Below, one piece after another: positions 1 through 9,355 of a stretch of DNA of 64,000 nt (positions within the stretch are counted from its first letter, which is position 1; each line of letters begins with the position of its first letter). The stretch is taken from assembly GCA_029706075.1 (NCBI GenBank), contig JAINUG010000110.1, forward strand, positions 62,001-126,000. The letters run 5' to 3'. The notes beneath the pieces were generated by a model. The model was not told the DNA's origin and made no database searches. It saw only the letters and a program-made list of their open reading frames with translations. The stretch is from Aldrovandia affinis (lineage: Eukaryota > Chordata > Actinopteri > Notacanthiformes > Halosauridae). A program made the translations under genes and the position numbers.

Positions 1-75
1 GGTACTCCTTTTAAAATGTTGTGATACACACAGCAGGTCTGCAGCTCCATGTGACAAAAACACACCAGAATGGCT

Positions 76-285
76 TACATTTCACATGTGCTGTCTGCAG
101 TGAGACACAAGAATGACTTCAGCTGGCACTGTGAGGTAGCTCTCACCTTGAAATATCTCACCACAGGACAGATACGGTGTGATCAGAGCTGGAGAGCAGG
201 TGAAGGACTCCAACTGGTAGTTAATGACTATTAGCATATTCTGAGTAGTGATCTTAACATTGGCAGGGCTTTTGAGACTCACCTG
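76..285 (-). pseudogene. Possible decayed receptor-type exon (fibronectin III-like), very tentative
   Basis: Read on the minus strand, the bases after a CTCAG acceptor-like site encode an open stretch that begins VSLKSPANVKITTQNM and contains ESYLTVPAEV. The spacing of these two pieces recalls the first strand and the closing strand of a fibronectin type III domain in class II cytokine receptors. The expected tryptophan after the first strand is absent. A TGA stop lies about six bases before a possible donor (GTAAGC). No companion exon was recognised nearby. This is a resemblance from memory, not a search result. A chance open frame is as likely, and nothing shows that it is expressed. Confidence 0.13.
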
Positions 286-533
286 AGGTTCACTTCCAAA
301 AGATTATCTAGTTTAAGGGAATATTTATTTAAATGAAATATTAGAACAAAGTTCACTCCTTTCCTTGTCTTTTGTATCTCCGCATGTCATAATTGGGTAA
401 GCTGTAATGCTATTATCAAAGGTGATCATTTTTTGTCATCAACGTAGAGGTATAAAACTCAAAGTAAAAGAGAATCATTTGCTTGACTATATTTGTGGTG
501 TACCTATTAAAATGCCCTTGTTCAATTTAGAGT
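286..533. other. Non-coding sequence, nothing recognised
   Basis: AT-rich sequence with short frames only and no repeat that I recognise. It separates the weak exon-like stretch from the first Tc1-like relic. Confidence 0.5.
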
Positions 534-1011
534 TTGGAAGCTCAAAATTGAGCTTTTGGGCCATGCACAACAGCGGTGGGGGTTTTAGCGTCAGAAGAAG
601 GACGCTGATGTTGAAAATAATCTATACCTATGGTGAAATATGGTAGTGGGTCTTTGATGTTATGGGGTTGTTTTGCATGTACAGGTAATGTGATTATTGC
701 CAAGACATTTTGGCCAAAAACCTGGTTCCCTCTGCCAGGAAACTGAAATTGATCTTTCAGGAAGACAATGATCCCAAGCATATCTCAAAATCAACTAAGA
801 AATGGTTAACTGACCACAAAATTACTCTTTTGCAATGGCCATCTTAGTTTTCAGACCAATTGAAAATGTGTGGGTTGAATTGAAGAGGGCAGTACACAAC
901 CGCAGACAAAAGGATCTGAAGGATCTTCAAACTTTCTGTATGGAAGAATGGGGAGTCCGCCCCAACTCTGAGAATAGCTTGATTGACCTGATAATTGACC
1001 AGATGCATGAA

Positions 1012-1013
<2 letters not shown>
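534..1013 (+). pseudogene. Tc1-like transposase relic, C-terminal half
   Basis: This is a broken DDE transposase of the Tc1/mariner superfamily, which would have cut and pasted DNA at TA sites. Pieces can be read in shifting frames in the expected order: KLKIELLGH, then VKYGSGSLMLWGCF, then an EDNDPKH-type centre holding the second catalytic aspartate, then PIENVWVELK with the catalytic glutamate, and finally RAVHNRRQKDLKDL. The WSDE motif with the first aspartate is missing, and in-frame stops and frame changes interrupt the reading. The N-terminal DNA-binding half is absent, and the copy runs straight into a (GT)n tract on its right. It is inactive. The closing motif closely resembles that of the relics at 2.2 and 31.0 kb, so these belong to related subfamilies. 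Confidence 0.85.

Positions 1014-1063
<50 letters not shown>
1014..1063. repeat. (GT)25 microsatellite
   Basis: About 25 uninterrupted GT dinucleotides directly abut the end of the Tc1-like relic. The run explains the valine-cysteine repeats in the frames that cross it. Length polymorphism is likely. Confidence 0.97.
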
Positions 1064-1064
<1 letters not shown>

Positions 1065-1458
1065 TCAGAGTGTACTCTTTGGTGCATGTATAGTGTTTTT
1101 TTGGGGGTATAAAGTAAAAACACTTTATATATATCATTCATACAGTGGCCTACAAGTTCCACAGTTCATTCCTGGGCACTATTTGTTTGTTCAGCTGTGA
1201 TGTAGTTAAATGAATTTCATGTAGTAAATGGTTTGTGAAAAGTAAACAATCGATTCAGTAATGTCTATTGTACCAGAGTGGCATTCTGCGCGACTGCTCC
1301 TCTGAATCTCAGTAATTCAGCACATAAACATGAAAGGCACCCAGTGCACGGTACATGGTGTGCCTTGTCAGTGTTCAGAGCTCAGCAGAAGGACTGTACT
1401 GCAATGTTCATGGAGATCTATATACAGTTTACCTGAACTTTATTGTCTTTGCAGGATA
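1064..1458. other. Non-coding spacer between transposon relics
   Basis: No frame, repeat or motif was recognised here. It lies between the microsatellite and the inverted-repeat end of the next Tc1-like copy. Confidence 0.5.
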
Positions 1459-1571
1459 TACAGTCAACTCCAAAATTATTCAAACCCTTGATGAAGATGA
1501 GCTAAAAAGGCTGTATAAAATAGACAATACAATCAATGAGCTACATTATATGCTCAAATAAATTGGGAAAT

Positions 1572-2092
1572 TACAGGTAACTGTCAAAATAAAGGAAACA
1601 CTTGAGTAAATGAAGGGTTCTGGTGGCTCTATTATGACATGGGATGCATTTCCCTGGCATGGTTTAGATCCACTCAACCCCTTAGAGGGCAAGTTAAATG
1701 TCCAAAAATACAAAGCCATTCTGATTGATCACCTGCATCCTCCTGATGAAGCATTTCTATCCTGGTGGTAGTGGTCTCTTCCAGGATGACAACGCTCTAT
1801 CCACAGGGCACGGGTGGTCACTGAATGGTTTATTGAGCATGGAAATGATGTAAGCCATATGCCATGGCCACCAAATCAGTCACCAGATCTCAACCCAATT
1901 GAACACTTGGGGGAGATTCTGGAGTGTCACCTGAGACAGTGTTTTCAAATTGAAGAATGGTGTGAATGGAATTCCAGACAATTGTAGAATCCATGCCAAG
2001 GCACATTGAAGCTTCTCTGGATGCTCGTGGTGGCCCAACGCCCTATTAAGACACTATGTTGGTGTTTCCTTTATTTTGACAGTTACTTGTAT
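1572..2092 (+). mobile_element. Nested mariner/Tc1-type element, deleted internally
   Basis: It is bounded by matching inverted ends: ACAGGTAACTGTCAAAATAA at the left and its near-complement TTATTTTGACAGTTACTTGT at the right. The flanking TA dinucleotides (1572-1573 and 2091-2092) fit a TA target duplication. Its length, about 0.5 kb, is well below that of an autonomous element (roughly 1.2-1.6 kb). The same terminal sequence ends the fragment at 8.65 kb. It lies inside an older Tc1-like relic, so it is the younger of the two. Confidence 0.88.
1660..2010 (+). pseudogene. Transposase relic inside the nested mariner-like element
   Basis: Fragments of a DDE transposase can be read on the plus strand. 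One is a QDDNA-type centre near 1787, decayed here. It is followed by RARVVTEWFIEHGNDV and then by SPDLNPIEHL near 1890-1915, with the catalytic glutamate retained. Stops and frameshifts break the reading, and the N-terminal helix-turn-helix half is missing altogether. It cannot encode an active enzyme. What remains matches the usual order of the C-terminal catalytic part of Tc1/mariner enzymes found widely in fish. Confidence 0.82.
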
Positions 2093-2330
2093 ATTCTTAA
2101 TGTTTTATGAGATTTGTGGACATATTGGGTATCCTTGACCATTCCTCCATACAGAATCGTTCAAGATCCTTCAGATCCTTTAGTCTGCACTTGTGGACTG
2201 CTCTCTTCAATTCAAATCACAAATATTTGATTGGGTTCAAATCTGCAGACTGAGATGGCCATTGAAAAACAGCTATTTTGTAGTCAGTTGACCATTTATT
2301 TGTTGATTTTGAGGTATATATATATAACAG
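2093..2330 (-). pseudogene. Tc1-like transposase relic, C-terminal part, catalytic glutamate lost
   Basis: Reading the minus strand from about 2330 gives STNKWSTDYKIAVFQWPSQS, then ADLNPIKYL, a stop, and FELKRAVHKCRLKDLKDLER. The canonical PIE motif reads PIK here (codon at 2226-2228), so the third catalytic acidic residue is gone. A TGA stop follows at 2217-2219. This is the coding remnant of copy A. Its closing block is nearly the same as the one at 31.0 kb and related to the one at 0.9 kb. Confidence 0.85.
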
Positions 2331-2335
2331 GACAT

Positions 2336-2589
2336 ATGGTTCGAGGTTAGTATCTATATAAAACATGCTAATGTCTGCCCCCAACTTCTATTCGTTGTCT
2401 CCTATGTAGGAGCTTGATAACAATTTTCTCATTGAAATATTTGCATTAGAGAGCGTACATTTTAGGTAGCATGCTTAGCCGCAGTACCTTGGTGTTATAA
2501 CATTCTACAGCATGTGAAATTGGACTTGCTAATACCTTTCAGTTCAAAGGCACAATTCACAGTGCAATAACTGAGCAGTGTACCTGTTT
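2336..2589. other. Non-coding, no feature recognised
   Basis: AT-rich spacer between the Tc1-like relic and the LINE tail, with no recognisable repeat or frame. Confidence 0.45.
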
Positions 2590-2783
2590 TCATGCACGAC
2601 TGCCTAATGTTTATTAGATTTGTTTTAATGTCACTTTATTTTACCATATTGTCTTTTTTTTTAAAATATTGTCTTGTATACTCTTGTGTATTTGTATTTT
2701 TGTATGCTGCTGGCTTGGCTTTTCCCTTGAAAAAGAGATTTCAATATCTATGGGTCTTTTTCTTCTGGATAAATAAATAAACT
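2590..2783 (+). mobile_element. 3' tail of a non-LTR retrotransposon (LINE)
   Basis: The end of this stretch (GGCTTGGCTTTTCCCTTGAA, AAAGAGATTT, ATGGGTC, GGATAAATAAATAAA) matches in order a LINE 3' end common in fish genomes: 'cttggccaggtctcccttgaaaaagagattt... atggg... ctggttaaataaa'. The T-rich sequence before it also fits that tail. The copy is 5'-truncated, as is usual for reverse-transcribed insertions, and holds no reverse transcriptase sequence. A minus-strand piece of the same tail occurs at 42620-42672. Confidence 0.65.
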
Positions 2784-3485
2784 GATTAAGCCTCATCAGG
2801 AACGCTGTGCCGACACAGATGCATGGTCTCTTTAATGTAATATATTAAAAATCACTATACAACTAACAGCTGTGCAATATGAGCTTATCAACAACATCTG
2901 GTATTACAGCACCCTAAACCTTGAAATGTGAAATTTGATATGTTGCTTTTATATATCATTGTTAGGCACTAAGAGTTTATGTGAATAAAAATGCAAGGGA
3001 AAGTTACTCTAATCGATCGCTGTTTGGCACCATGTGAATAATGAAATATATGGCAATGTTGCTGTTATTGATCACTGTTAGGCTCTATGTGCATGTCAGT
3101 ATGATGTAAGCATGCAGCTGTAAAGGGCACCTGTCATATACGTATGCGTATATGTATCCTAATATTATTATATGCTTAGAATTTAGAACTGTTTTCAGTC
3201 AGACAAAATCATGTTTAAATTGACATTGCATACATGGTATACCTAAAGGATAAGAAATTGATTGATTCGATTGATTTTGTTTTGATTGGTCGAGCCCCTA
3301 AGTGTAAAAGGAAAAAATACATTTTGTGAAACACAGTACAGTGCCGTCATTGATTAGTTATTAGAGCTAACAGCTCTTAGGGAGAACAGCTGTGAGGCAG
3401 CTAGATCTATGAAACCATCACAACTTTGATTTGTTTCTTTTTGAATGTAAAATTAATTAAATGCACAGAATTAATTAAAGTTCAA
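2784..3485. other. Non-coding, nothing recognised
   Basis: AT-rich sequence with short frames only and no repeat that I can place. It precedes the first copy of the fish-wide dispersed repeat. Confidence 0.45.
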
Positions 3486-3700
3486 AATAATAATAATAAT
3501 GGATTGCATTTATATAGCGCTTTTCATCTCCTGATCTCAAAGCACTTTACAGTGATGGGGGGAGATTCACCTCAACGACCACCAATGTGGAGCAGCCACT
3601 TGGGTGAGGCACGGCAGCCATTTCACACCAGAATGCTCAGTACACATCAGCTGAGGTGGAGAAGGAGGGAATTATTGAGCCAATCTAACTGGCACCTGAC
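3486..3700 (+). repeat. Fish-wide dispersed repeat, copy 1
   Basis: It starts with ATTTATATAGCGCTTTTCAT, continues through CTCAAAGCACTTTACAGTGA, CCACCAATGTGGAGCAGCCA and a GGTGAGGCACGGCAGCCAT block, and ends in AGCTGAGGTGGAGAAGGAGG. The same series of blocks occurs at 6085-6372 and, from memory, in many fish genomes. I do not know its class. No transposase or tRNA-like head is visible. The open frame across it (3426-3740) is a by-product of the repeat. Confidence 0.75.
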
Positions 3701-3717
3701 ATCAAACAAAAATGGAC

Positions 3718-3760
3718 TCTCTCTCTCTCTCTCTCTTTAATTCTCTCTCTTTCTCTGTCT
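3718..3760. repeat. (CT)n microsatellite
   Basis: A run of CT dinucleotides with a short TTTAATT interruption, directly after repeat copy 1. Confidence 0.85.
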
Positions 3761-5830
3761 ACACAAATGACACAAATTAAATGTTCATGCTGTTGGTCCA
3801 ATGACCAATGAGTTGAAATTACTTTTCTGGCCATATGAAGAACAGAAATCATTGTTAAAATACAATTTGTAAAGTAGAAAAATACTCATGCCCACAATGA
3901 ATATTTTCACGATCATTTCAATGAGTTTATGCTGGCAGGTCAATGCTATCTTAATCTGGTGTGGAGCCAATGTTTTTTTTCTACTCTTCAACAGATGGTT
4001 ATGTATATCCAAGGCCACTGCTACTGTACTTTTGAAACATCCTGCATTCAGTGCAACATAAATCCTAACATAAATAAACAATACAACAGGCAAGATCTAT
4101 TACTCCCTCTTTTCATCTATTTTTTGTAGTCTCATTCATAAGCTAGTAGTACAGTGCTGTTGGGAATGTTTTTAAATGATCAAATATAAAATATGATAAT
4201 TTTACCCTCTGCTGGCAAGCTTCTGAACATCTGTTTATGTTAGTATGTGTTTGAAACTGTGACCTGAATTCAATCAACATTAGCCCTTAATGACATGTGA
4301 ATGTGGATTGAATCCATGTCTGTGTGTATTAACTGTAAAAAAAAAAACTACATCAAACATACACAAACTCTCTTAAAACTGTTATCTACAAATATTATAA
4401 ATCTATAAATGTAAATATAAAAATATGAGTTTCAATGCTTCACTTTCTATAGCTTTGTGTGGAATGAGGTGATGATGATGGCAATTGCTATTAATGAATA
4501 GCTTACTGAATATCTTGTTACAAAATTAATCTGCAAAACTCTTTCATGCCTTTGTTTATGTGCCAGTGTGGATTGATGCAGAATTATCATGGGGATCCTT
4601 TAAAAAAGGGAGAGCAGTCACCATCACCTGTGATCTCAACACCCTCACCTCAGCAGGAACAGTCACTATGACAACAGTGACGTGAAGATTATTCTTGTCG
4701 TTACATGAGAGCCCTGTCATCTCCATCCAAGGCAGGAGCCCTTTCAAGCCCCTGCTCACAAAGCTATTTGAGCAAGTAAAGGGCCGATATGCAGAGAAGG
4801 GGGAGGGGCTACAGGGCTTGGAATGAAATGCCATTTTCCATTTCCTTAAAACATATAGTAATACATTTATAAACTATATTAAATATTAAACATTAAACTA
4901 AATGACATCCCCCTGAAAACGTAAAAAAGTGGTTTCCAGGACCCACTTAATGAGCAAATGCATTTTCTGTGACCCAACATCTGGCTCACATATTCAATAT
5001 GGAATTAGCATGTGTAAGAAATTAAATCTTTACTGCTGTGTGTTAATATGTTAATGGGAAGTGTAAGATATAGTGAAAGTTATTTTTTCATATGTATCTT
5101 GGAGTCCACCTCAACCTCAACCCCTAGTTTGGGAACAAGTGCTCAAATTTACAAGGATACAAAGATATAAAAGATATCTCTGTACTTCCCATGTTGTTAT
5201 TCATGGGGGATTTTACTTAACTTTTTTTTATTTAAAAGTTTTTACCTATTTTTGACCTCACACACTTCCTTGACCTTGATTATCTAATATTGGAGTCTCA
5301 ACTGATTCCTGCATCTTAGCAGGGGAATCTGTATACAGAATGAGGAAAAAAGTGGCAAGCTAGTTGAGGCTATGGTATTCAGTTCCCGGCAAGGTGCACT
5401 TTGGCAAGGATAAGTAATTGTAAAAAAAAATATATATATATCTAAAATTCAGTGGAAAAAAATCTGGATACAATTTGGAAGTGCAGGATTCCCACTGGCT
5501 ACATATAGATAATGTACTGAACAAACACAAGACAGAAAAACAGGAGCATTAACAAAAGAAACCTCACTCAAAATGGAACCAGTATTCACTCTATCCTCTT
5601 AATTCTGATTCTTTAAAATGAAAATGATGGGTAAAATACAACACCATTGCCATGGAAACACAACAGTTGAAGAACACCACACAAAGGCTTTGAGCTGTTT
5701 AAATCTCATCACAGCTTGGGTCCATTGATTTATCTGTTAGACCTGTGGTTTTATATATGGTGTGTTGTCCCTTCAACTTAACCTTGGTCAGGACCCCTCA
5801 GACAGTTGTCACATCATAACCCCTAAAAAC
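3761..5830. other. Non-coding, mostly AT-rich, one GC-richer island
   Basis: No confident gene. The island at 4560-4835 is richer in GC. It follows an acceptor-like CTTTGTTTATGTGCCAG and reads GRAVTITCDLNTLT before an early stop. This is too weak to call an exon. The rest is AT-rich with small homopolymer runs. Confidence 0.45.
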
Positions 5831-5833
5831 CCT

Positions 5834-6070
5834 ACACGCATGTATGCACACATAAACACACACAGACACACACACACACACACACAGATGCATGCACACC
5901 ACACATACTGTATATACACATACATATGCACATAAGTATATAGAGTAGGACATAGACACACACATACTCATCCACTAACACACAGACACATGCACATACA
6001 CATACAAATGCTGTATAGTTCACACACACACACACACACAAACACATGTGCGCACACACAAACACACATA
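5834..6070. repeat. Compound (CA)n microsatellite region
   Basis: Long interrupted CA tracts (clean runs near 5868-5886 and 6022-6040) are joined by CA-rich and ATACAC-rich spacers. Cysteine-valine repeats in the overlapping minus-strand frames are artefacts of this tract. Confidence 0.93.
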
Positions 6071-6084
6071 TGAATGAATAAATG

Positions 6085-6372
6085 ATGAATGATAATTGAA
6101 TGTATATAGTGCTTTTCTTCCAGGGAACTCAAAGTGCTTACAATGATAGGGGTCAACTCATCTCAACCACCACCAATGTGCAGCACCCACCTGGGTGAAT
6201 GCGACGGCAGCCATAGTGCGCCAGTACAAACTCACTATACATCAGATACACAGTGGTAGGGGGGGAGGGAGTTAATGAATTCCATGTATACTGTATATAT
6301 TGTTTTCGTTGGGAATTTGGCCAGGACACCGGGTTAACACCCTACTATTTTTTGAAAGACATCCATACATGA
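6085..6372 (+). repeat. Fish-wide dispersed repeat, copy 2 (longer)
   Basis: The blocks match copy 1 in the same order: TATATAGTGCTTTTCTTCCA, CTCAAAGTGCTTACAATGAT, CCACCACCAATGTGCAGCAC and GCGACGGCAGCCATAGTGCG. This copy then adds TTGGCCAGGACACCGGGTTA, ACACCCTACTA and GAAAGACATCC, blocks I know from the longer form of this family. It shows the original unit extended at least 290 bp. A Tc1-like relic follows directly. Confidence 0.78.
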
Positions 6373-6499
6373 CCATGCCTTTAGAACAGCTTCAATCCTT
6401 GGAATGCTGTCATATAAGTTTTGAGCTGTTTCTAGTTGGATATTGGATTATTCTTGAATAATGGTCCATTATCCCACTAGAAACAGTCTCCTACTAGAA

Positions 6500-6660
6500 T
6501 TAAGGCCTCCAGTTCTTTGAGAGATGAAGGCGGTGGAAATCTAGTGCACTTCCAGAACTTCCTGTAAAAGTTCCATAATGTTTTGATCTGGTGATTGGGG
6601 AGGCCATGGAAGGTGTCTGACTTCATCCTGCTGTTCATGAAACCACTTTTGGCCTTGGTT
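6500..6660 (-). pseudogene. Tc1-like transposase C-terminal fragment
   Basis: On the minus strand this stretch reads HLPWPPQSPDQ followed by an isoleucine-methionine-glutamate step and LLQEVLE. That is the equivalent of the WPSQSPDLNPIE(x)LW block that carries the catalytic glutamate. It lies downstream of the N-terminal frame in the same element, with the catalytic core between them missing. Frame changes are present. Confidence 0.7.
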
Positions 6661-6693
6661 ACAAGTGGTTATCTGAATGGCAGCCCATAAACA

Positions 6694-6936
6694 TCAGCTT
6701 TGTGAAGGCCATGACATACATACAGTTTTTGTTGAGACTGGGTCACGGAGGTGTAGATTCAGTTCTGTGGTCATTTTTGAGGCTGTTGATTTGTGGTTTT
6801 TAGCAACTATCCTGTTAAGTGTCCATCTATCCCTGTTGGCAAGCTTCAACTTGTGACCACTGTTCTTCTTTCCTGATGCAGTTTTTCCTTGTTTGGCAAA
6901 TGCCATCATGTTTTTCGTCTCTGTTACCCATGGCAC
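6694..6936 (-). pseudogene. Tc1-like transposase N-terminal DNA-binding region, truncated
   Basis: The minus-strand frame has the layout of the second half of the paired, helix-turn-helix type DNA-binding region of Tc1 enzymes. It contains SGKKNSGHKLKLANRDRWTL, then NRIVAKNHKSTASKMTTELN, then DPVSTKTV. The region would bind the terminal repeats of its own element. The frame ends after 80 residues, against about 340 for an intact enzyme, and the first helix-turn-helix is not preserved in frame. A C-terminal piece continues beyond the deletion at 6500-6660. It is inactive. Confidence 0.82.
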
Positions 6937-7060
6937 ATTAAATAATTTTGTCGTTTCTGTGACTGACGCACCTGAAATTCGGGCACCAACTATTTGACTC
7001 CTTTTTAATTGCTTTTTAATTAGGTATTTCTATTATTTTGTCTACCCCCTGCATGATCCA

Positions 7061-7735
7061 TTGAAAAAACATTCAGACATCACACACATGTTTTTGTTAC
7101 CAATAGCATGCTATTTAACAATGTATAAATAATGCGGAGCAAACCCACAACATGTTTTCTATAATTCATTGCACATTGAAGTCAGTATTAACAACAACAA
7201 AAAATGTAACGAGTACTGCTTTCTCTGGATGGATATACAGTATATACTATTCAGAAACACTATAAAGAGCAGTTTCATCTATGCAAACAATAGGACACCA
7301 AAAATAACCCATGTTCTTCTGCAAAAATACTTTTTTTTGATGTTAGACTTTAGAGCATTGATTTAGTTTTCAGCCATGTGGCCATTGGACATTGCCGATT
7401 GAAAGATGTGAGGCTTGCACATATGAAATGTCAGGTATTGCGTACAATTACAACTCCAGGATACATTAGCTTTGAAAATCTAAAAGAAACATCATTACTT
7501 TCAAAGAGGGTACTGGGGGCTAACGCTTGAACATAGTATGAAGACTTATTATGTTTTTGAGTTATTAATACTTCAATTTGGTTTTTAATTGGATCTCATC
7601 AACATGGTCTTGTAAACCTCTCACCTGTGCCAATCAAATGTCATTTTCAGGTCTGTATCCAGCACAACAATACCAGCACAATTAACCAAACTTCATTTCA
7701 GTTTTTATTTGGTGAAGGAAGAAAAAGGTCAATCA
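7061..7735. other. Non-coding, nothing recognised
   Basis: AT-rich spacer with no frame above chance. A short ATTAACAACAACAAAAAATG run is the only low-complexity stretch. Confidence 0.45.
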
Positions 7736-7977
7736 ATCAAAATCCCAATTTAGTAGCCAATTGCACCCTCTATTTTTCATGTCAATCCCCCCTTTGTTTT
7801 GCGAGTTTGCCATGGTAGTCCTGTGACCAGCAGTGACAGAGGTGAAGTATTGTCTCCTCCGAGCCGCCCCGAGTGGCACTCCCGGCCAGAGCTGACTTTG
7901 GTGCGGCCACTGGAATTGAACCCCAGTCACAGTGGGCAGTGTCAAACGTTGTAACCGCTAAACCACCTGGGAGGCCT
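7736..7977 (-). mobile_element. tRNA-derived SINE, minus strand
   Basis: Read on the minus strand from 7977, a tRNA-like head carries a box-A-like GGTGGTTTAGCGGTTACAAC and, at 7922-7912, the box-B match GGTTCAATTCC. Together these form an internal RNA polymerase III promoter. A non-tRNA body follows, then a tail with GCAATTGGCTACTAAATTGG. That tail resembles the one ending the SINE-like repeat at 22.7-23.1 kb (GGCATTGCAAATTAGGAG). The GC-rich head stands out from the AT-rich surroundings. The frames across it are spurious. Confidence 0.75.
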
Positions 7978-8044
7978 TTGAAATTTTGGGGTTTTGAGAC
8001 AAGTTTCATGATTTATTAACAACCAATGGCAGACTTAGTGTTTA

Positions 8045-8385
8045 AAAATGGTGTTGCGAGGGCATACTGTAAATTGACTTTTGTTCCAGTGCAACATTGC
8101 ACTACTGTAGCCTGTTCCCCTACTGTATATACTGTCAATTGTATACTTGCTCTTCTATCACTTATCTTGTAGATCTTCACTTTATATTGTATATTCCCTT
8201 CCATCTTGTATATTTGCATTTGTCCCCTGTATTTAAATTGTCCTTTGTGTTTAATTGTATTTGTGTTCTGTATTTGATTGCATATTGTATTGTCCATCAT
8301 TTGTGTCCTGATGCACTGCAACAAATTCCACCAACCCTGGTTGGGTGGCAGTAAAGAATGCTTGACTTGAAAGCAAAAAAAATTA
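8045..8385 (+). mobile_element. Probable LINE 3' end
   Basis: A T-rich region with repeated TGTATATTTG/TGTATTTGTG-like motifs leads into TTCCACCAACCCTGGTTGGG, then GCAGTAAAGAATGCTTGACT and an A-rich tail. This layout resembles the 3' untranslated end of fish non-LTR retrotransposons, where a short hairpin (CCAACCCTGGTTGGG here) precedes an AATAAAGAATGC-type end. No coding part is present. The 144-codon minus-strand frame over it is not a gene. Confidence 0.5.
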
Positions 8386-8469
8386 AAAACAAAAAAGTTA
8401 TCTTCATCACTGACGCTCCTTCCAAACGTGCCTAAACAATCACATCTCACTTAGGTCTCTTCTTATCAC

Positions 8470-8656
8470 CATGATAGCCAACATAATAAGCAACTGGGCC
8501 TGTCCAGAATTTTTGTACATGATCATAGGCATGATGGGATGTGAATTGTTTAATTAACTCAGAAACCACACCTGTGTGGAAGCCTTGCTTTCAATATATA
8601 CATGTGTATCCTTCACTTACTCAATGTGTTTCCTTTATTTTGGCAGTTACCTGTAT
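8470..8656 (+). mobile_element. 3' end fragment of a mariner-like element
   Basis: The end (TGTGTTTCCTTTATTTTGGC, AGTTACCTGTA) is the terminal repeat seen at both ends of the element at 1572-2092. The preceding sequence (GTGAATTGTTTAATTAACTC, CACACCTGTGTGGAAGC) matches the 3' subterminal part of a fish mariner family I recognise. The left end is missing, so this is a solo end or a truncated copy. Confidence 0.75.
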
Positions 8657-9071
8657 AGAGCTTTTTTCAAAGGTGCACAGAGAATGAGTTGCCTACATTT
8701 GCTGTGATGTGGATGGAAGTACATTGCTGAACTTACAGTAAATGAATGAAAAGACTTGCCTGAATGATAGGAGTAATATTTCAATTTCATCTGTAATGTT
8801 GCACAATGAAAGCATTCAACTTTGGGTTCAATTAGAGCAGGGGTGGGCAAGGAGGGCTGTATCCGTTTCTGGATTTCATGCCAACTTCTGCTCTTAATGA
8901 TTTAATTAGCCCAATCATTTACATGATCTGACATTTTAGCAAAATGTCTTAATAAACCCATGGATGACAGCTGAAGACTGTTCTTGTGTTCCCATATGAA
9001 ACATGTTACTGTGGTCTAATCTACAAGTGAACCAGCATTGGCATATCCAACTAATTGAGCTAATTGAGCTA

Positions 9072-9195
9072 ATTGGAGCTGGCTGGCAGTGTAGTGTAAT
9101 GGTTAGGAGCTGGGCTTGTAACTCAGAGGTTGCAGGTTCCTCCTTGGTCCAGGAGGGAGCACTGCTGTGAAATCCCTTGACCAAGGTACGTTAAC
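9072..9195 (+). mobile_element. tRNA-derived SINE, unit 1
   Basis: GTGTAATGGTTAGGAGCTGG is box-A-like and GGTTGCAGGTTCC at 9128-9140 is box-B-like. The head therefore looks like a tRNA gene with a pol III promoter. The body continues with GAGGGAGCACTGCTGTGA and ACCAAGGTACGTTAACC, a block often seen in fish SINEs. A second, shortened unit begins at 9248. Confidence 0.72.
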
Positions 9196-9245
9196 CAGAA
9201 TTGCTTCAGTATCCAGCTGTATAAATGGATTGAAGATATAAAGAA

Positions 9246-9355
9246 ATGGGAGCTGGGCTTGTAAGTCAGAGGTTGCTGGATAAGAGGTGGGGCACTGCTA
9301 AATGGCTTGAAAATGTAAACCAGAATTGAGTATCCAAGGTAAATGGATTGTAAAT
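9246..9355 (+). mobile_element. tRNA-derived SINE, unit 2, degenerate
   Basis: It repeats unit 1 from GGGAGCTGGGCTTGTAAGTC through AGAGGTTGCTGGATAAG, GGGGCACTGCTAAATGGCTT and ATTGAGTATCCAAGGTA, but with several small deletions. Box B is damaged. It looks like a tandem duplicate or an independent, more decayed insertion. Confidence 0.65.

Larger units (their letters stand above)
1459..2335 (-). mobile_element. Tc1-like element relic (copy A) interrupted by a mariner-like insertion
   Basis: The left end carries a terminal-repeat type sequence (CAGTCAACTCCAAAATTATT) followed by a subterminal block ending near 1560. Closely similar blocks occur at both ends of the copy at 30.7-31.2 kb and at the left of the copy at 53.7 kb. 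Minus-strand transposase sequence resumes after the nested element at 1572-2092 and runs to about 2330, where similarity fades. The right terminal repeat was not found. The element is a truncated, inactive fossil that predates the insertion inside it. Confidence 0.75.
6373..7060 (-). mobile_element. Tc1-like element relic, minus orientation
   Basis: The right border near 7060 is a terminal-repeat type sequence, read on the minus strand as GCAGGGGGTAGACAAAATAA followed by TAGAAATACC. On the minus strand this is followed by an N-terminal transposase frame and then a C-terminal fragment in the correct order, with the middle of the gene deleted. No matching left terminal repeat was found before the dispersed repeat at 6372. 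It is a different subfamily from the copies at 1.5, 30.7 and 53.7 kb. Confidence 0.8.

Noticed and set aside
4560..4835. Ig-like reading (GRAVTITCDLNTLT) after an acceptor-like site
   Set aside because: One short motif followed by an early stop; no second cysteine or tryptophan in place.
5834..6070. CRISPR-like array
   Set aside because: The periodic look comes from CA repeats; there are no spacers of constant length and the genome is vertebrate.
5832..6156. Cysteine/valine-rich frames
   Set aside because: Products of the (CA)n microsatellite.
7912..7975. Possible minus-strand tRNA gene
   Set aside because: The acceptor stem does not close and the sequence continues into a SINE body and tail.
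8016..8450. 144-codon minus-strand frame
   Set aside because: It runs antisense through a LINE-like 3' end and flanking sequence; composition artefact.
9095..9140. Possible functional tRNA gene
   Set aside because: Box A and B resemble a tRNA, but no complete cloverleaf can be formed and a SINE body follows; a second degenerate unit is adjacent.
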